Under the pieces are notes generated by a model. The model worked only from the letters and a program-made list of their open reading frames with translations. It had not been told where the DNA came from and made no database searches. From Roseovarius sp. 217 (lineage in GTDB: Bacteria; Pseudomonadota; Alphaproteobacteria; Rhodobacterales; Rhodobacteraceae), in assembly GCF_000152845.1 (NCBI RefSeq), contig NZ_CH902584.1, positions 1,090,500-1,154,499 of the forward strand: a stretch of DNA of 64,000 bases, read 5' to 3'. Below are positions 62,208 to 64,000 of the stretch, piece by piece. The position numbers and the translations under genes are program-made. Each line of letters opens with the position of its first letter. Within the stretch, counting starts at the first letter, position 1.

Positions 62208-63226
62208 GCCCCCTCAAAGCCTGTCAGGACCGAAGTCAGATTCTGACCCAGCTCCGCGCAGAGATACCCGCCCTCTTGCACAAAGAGGGAGGGCAACCCA
62301 AGCCCAGAAATCGCCGCGCCAATACGCCCAAATCCGGGCGTGGTGATTGCCAGTCCCTGAAACGGATCGCCCTCATAGGCATCAAGACCAAGGGCCACGA
62401 CCACCACATCGGCCCCGAAATTCGTCACCCGCTCCAGAGCGATGTCGAGTGTCTGCAGATAGGCATCGTCATCGGTGCCACGCGGCAGCGGCAGGTTGAG
62501 GTTATAGCCCATGCCGCGTCCTGTGCCGCGCTCGTCCGCATGCCCCCAGAAAAAGGGATAGAACCGCGCCGGGTCGGCATGGATCGAGACGGTCAGCACA
62601 TCGTCGCGGTCGTAAAAAATGCCTTGGGTGCCATTGCCGTGATGCACATCGACATCGAGGATCGCCGCGCGCAGGCCATATGCGCGCAACCGCTCTGCCG
62701 CGATCCCGGCGTTATTGAGAAAGCAGAACCCCCCCGCCAGATCGCCAAAGGCATGATGCCCCGGCGGACGGCAGAGCGCATAGGCGGACCACTCTCCGTC
62801 GACCAGCAGATCCGCGCCAGTGACAGCGGTTTGTGCCGACCAGTATGCAGCCTCCCATGTGCCTGCCCCAATGGGGCAGGCGGTGTCAGCCTGATGGTAG
62901 CCCGCCTGCCCTACTGCAGATTTGGGGTAATTATCGCTGCGGTTGGCGGGATGTATGTTGGGGATCACCTCTTCTCCCGCGCCGTCGATATGCTGCCACC
63001 GCGTGTGGATGTTGCGCAGGAAGGTAACATACTCTGGCGAATGGATTGCCGCGATGGGGCCAAGCCCGGCATCGTCGGGCGACACAAAGTCACAGCCAGC
63101 CGCCTTGGCCCCGTCCGTCAGTCGCGCGATGCGCTCGGGCTGTTCCGGGCTGGGTTTGATTACTCCGTTGGCCATGAAATGCTTGGGATCGTGCTGCCAT
63201 TGCCGCGCGTCAAAGATTGCCTTCAT
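62204..63226 (-). CDS. Acetylpolyamine amidohydrolase-like protein (HDAC superfamily)
   Basis: A 340-residue zinc amidohydrolase whose length and segments match acetylpolyamine amidohydrolase (APAH). They are MKAIFDARQWQHDPKHF, then CPIGAGTWEAAYWSAQTAVTGADLL, CRPPGHHAFGDLAGGFCFLNNAGIAA, LDVDVHHGNGTQGIFYDRDDVL, HADPARFYPFFWGHADERG and VALGLDAYEGDPF. The Zn ligands are Asp and His of DVDVHH and a later Asp in GLDAYEGD. It deacetylates N-acetylpolyamines in the family. The ATG at 63226 overlaps the GNAT stop by four bases. Confidence 0.88.
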   Translation of the reverse strand: MKAIFDARQWQHDPKHFMANGVIKPSPEQPERIARLTDGAKAAGCDFVSPDDAGLGPIAAIHSPEYVTFLRNIHTRWQHIDGAGEEVIPNIHPANRSDNYPKSAVGQAGYHQADTACPIGAGTWEAAYWSAQTAVTGADLLVDGEWSAYALCRPPGHHAFGDLAGGFCFLNNAGIAAERLRAYGLRAAILDVDVHHGNGTQGIFYDRDDVLTVSIHADPARFYPFFWGHADERGTGRGMGYNLNLPLPRGTDDDAYLQTLDIALERVTNFGADVVVVALGLDAYEGDPFQGLAITTPGFGRIGAAISGLGLPSLFVQEGGYLCAELGQNLTSVLTGFEGA

Positions 63227-63702
63227 CCGTCCTCTCCCATCAATCTGCGCATGGCCGCCTGTGGCAGGCGCATCTGTGTCACGTGATCTTGTGCTTCGAA
63301 GCCCAGCCGTTCGTAGAACCGGCGCGAGGCGGGCGTATGGGCATAGACCGCCAGCATCATCCATTCCGCGCGCCAGAGTGCGCCCGCGCGGCGCGCCACC
63401 TGAGATAGGAGTGCGCGGCCCAACCCCTTGCCGCGCACTGCCTCCGTAACCCAGAGGTCAGAGACATAAACGCCCGCCGCCCCGCGTACGGTGGAAAACA
63501 TCGGACCAAAGAGGGCCGCGCCGATTAGATCGTGCTCTAGCGCAAGCAAGCCGTAAGCCGCCGGAATCTCGCCCGTCAGACCGGCGCTTAATGCGTCCAG
63601 CCCAGCGCTATACGGGTCGCCCAAATCCGCGCTCAGTTCGCGCAAGGCCGCGTCCAGCAAGGCCAGATCATTCTCAGTTTCGACCATCCGAAATTCTACC
63701 AT
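63223..63702 (-). CDS. GNAT family N-acetyltransferase
   Basis: A 159-residue GNAT protein with acetyl-CoA-binding motif VRGKGLGRALLSQVARRA and C-terminal SRRFYERLGFEAQDHV. It is coupled to the amidohydrolase gene (ATGA) and three bases after the BKACE-type gene. A GNAT beside an acetylpolyamine amidohydrolase suggests acetylation and deacetylation of amines in one small pathway, though its substrate is not known. Confidence 0.86.
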   Translation of the reverse strand: MVEFRMVETENDLALLDAALRELSADLGDPYSAGLDALSAGLTGEIPAAYGLLALEHDLIGAALFGPMFSTVRGAAGVYVSDLWVTEAVRGKGLGRALLSQVARRAGALWRAEWMMLAVYAHTPASRRFYERLGFEAQDHVTQMRLPQAAMRRLMGEDG

Positions 63703-63705
63703 TGC

Positions 63706-64000
63706 TCAGATTGCCACCCGGTCAGCGCCCTTGAGGCCCAGCAGCGCGCGCGCCTCGTCGGGGCTAACCACTACCCGGCCCAACGCCTCGACGATCCCGC
63801 GCACCTTGGCGACCTGTTCGGCGTTGGAGCTTGCCAGAGTGCCACGCGCAATGGTCAGGCTATCTTCAAGCCCCACACGCACATGCCCGCCCATTGCTGC
63901 CGCCTGTGCCGCCATAGGCATCTGATGCCGGCCGGCGGCCAGCACGGAAAACATATAGTCGCGACCAAAGAGCTTGTCCGCGATGCGCACCATATGCGTG
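63706..64000 (-). CDS. 3-keto-5-aminohexanoate cleavage enzyme-like (BKACE, DUF849), partial
   Basis: Only the C-terminal 98 codons are inside the window; the frame is open to the edge and the start lies beyond 64000. The visible part, with GRHQMPMAAQAAAMGGHVRVGLEDSLTIARGTLASSNAEQV and ARALLGLKGAD, is the characteristic end of BKACE/DUF849 aldolase-like enzymes. These cleave beta-keto acids with acetyl-CoA. Specificity is set by the missing N-terminal two-thirds. It heads the visible amine-related operon. Confidence 0.85.
   Translation of the reverse strand, partial: THMVRIADKLFGRDYMFSVLAAGRHQMPMAAQAAAMGGHVRVGLEDSLTIARGTLASSNAEQVAKVRGIVEALGRVVVSPDEARALLGLKGADRVAI

Noticed and set aside
1..64000. 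CRISPR arrays, insertion sequences, prophage, tRNA or rRNA genes.
   Set aside because: No regularly spaced repeats, transposase or integrase motifs, or RNA gene signatures were seen on either strand by eye.

Overview
The window looks like chromosomal DNA of a marine-type alphaproteobacterium of the Rhodobacteraceae/Roseobacter group. I infer this from GC-rich DNA with tightly packed genes and many ATGA start/stop overlaps, and from the gene content: glcDEF, a TRAP transporter, a Liv-type ABC transporter, CoA-transferases, a DUF599 protein, and the MoxR/DUF58/DUF4159 block. I see no rRNA, tRNA, CRISPR array, insertion sequence or prophage. No stretch above about 230 bp lacks a gene.

Layout. 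0-4 kb: S49 peptidase, ABC-2 exporter pair, SGNH hydrolase, CoxG-like protein. 4-8.6 kb: a plus-strand run of a racemase-type CoA-transferase family protein, YaiI-type protein, EamA permease, ornithine cyclodeaminase-family enzyme and alpha/beta hydrolase. 8.6-16 kb: MFS permease, formamidase-like hydrolase, gabD, a YbaY/META envelope protein, a small heat-shock protein with a candidate heat-shock promoter and ROSE-like leader, and two tandem trypsin-like proteases. 16-20 kb: glycolate oxidase glcD-glcE-glcF. 20-28 kb: DUF599 protein and the four-gene MoxR/DUF58/DUF4159/amidotransferase-like operon. 28-33 kb: DUF1285 protein, a thiamine pyrophosphokinase overlapping a BT1-like transporter, and a large acidic disordered protein. 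33-40 kb: a polytopic membrane protein, then a Liv-type ABC transporter operon with a lipoprotein carrying a possible Cys-His-Asp triad. 40-46 kb: mscL, rlmH, rsfS, MscS, an HDAC-family hydrolase, MFS, asd. 46-50 kb: sorbosone dehydrogenase-like protein with a di-haem cytochrome c, HxlR regulator, tandem DUF1428 protein, GST. 50-61 kb: a catabolic locus of seven minus-strand genes (class V aminotransferase, TRAP dctP/Q/M, enoyl-CoA hydratase, CoA-transferase, hydratase), divergent from a GlcD-GlcF-like FAD/Fe-S dehydrogenase and a GntR regulator. 61-64 kb: FAD amine oxidase, acetylpolyamine amidohydrolase-like protein, GNAT acetyltransferase, and the C-terminal end of a BKACE-type enzyme cut by the window edge.

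The 50-61 kb locus is the best candidate for an undescribed pathway. A TRAP importer, CoA activation and hydration enzymes, a glyoxylate-type aminotransferase and a 2-hydroxyacid dehydrogenase surround one perfect 19-bp palindrome in the divergent promoter region. Its substrate cannot be read from sequence alone. Other points of interest are the thiamine kinase/transporter pair, the triad lipoprotein inside the ABC operon, the ROSE-like leader of hsp20, and the acylpolyamine-type cluster at the right end. All functions come from reading motifs by eye; no database search was run.
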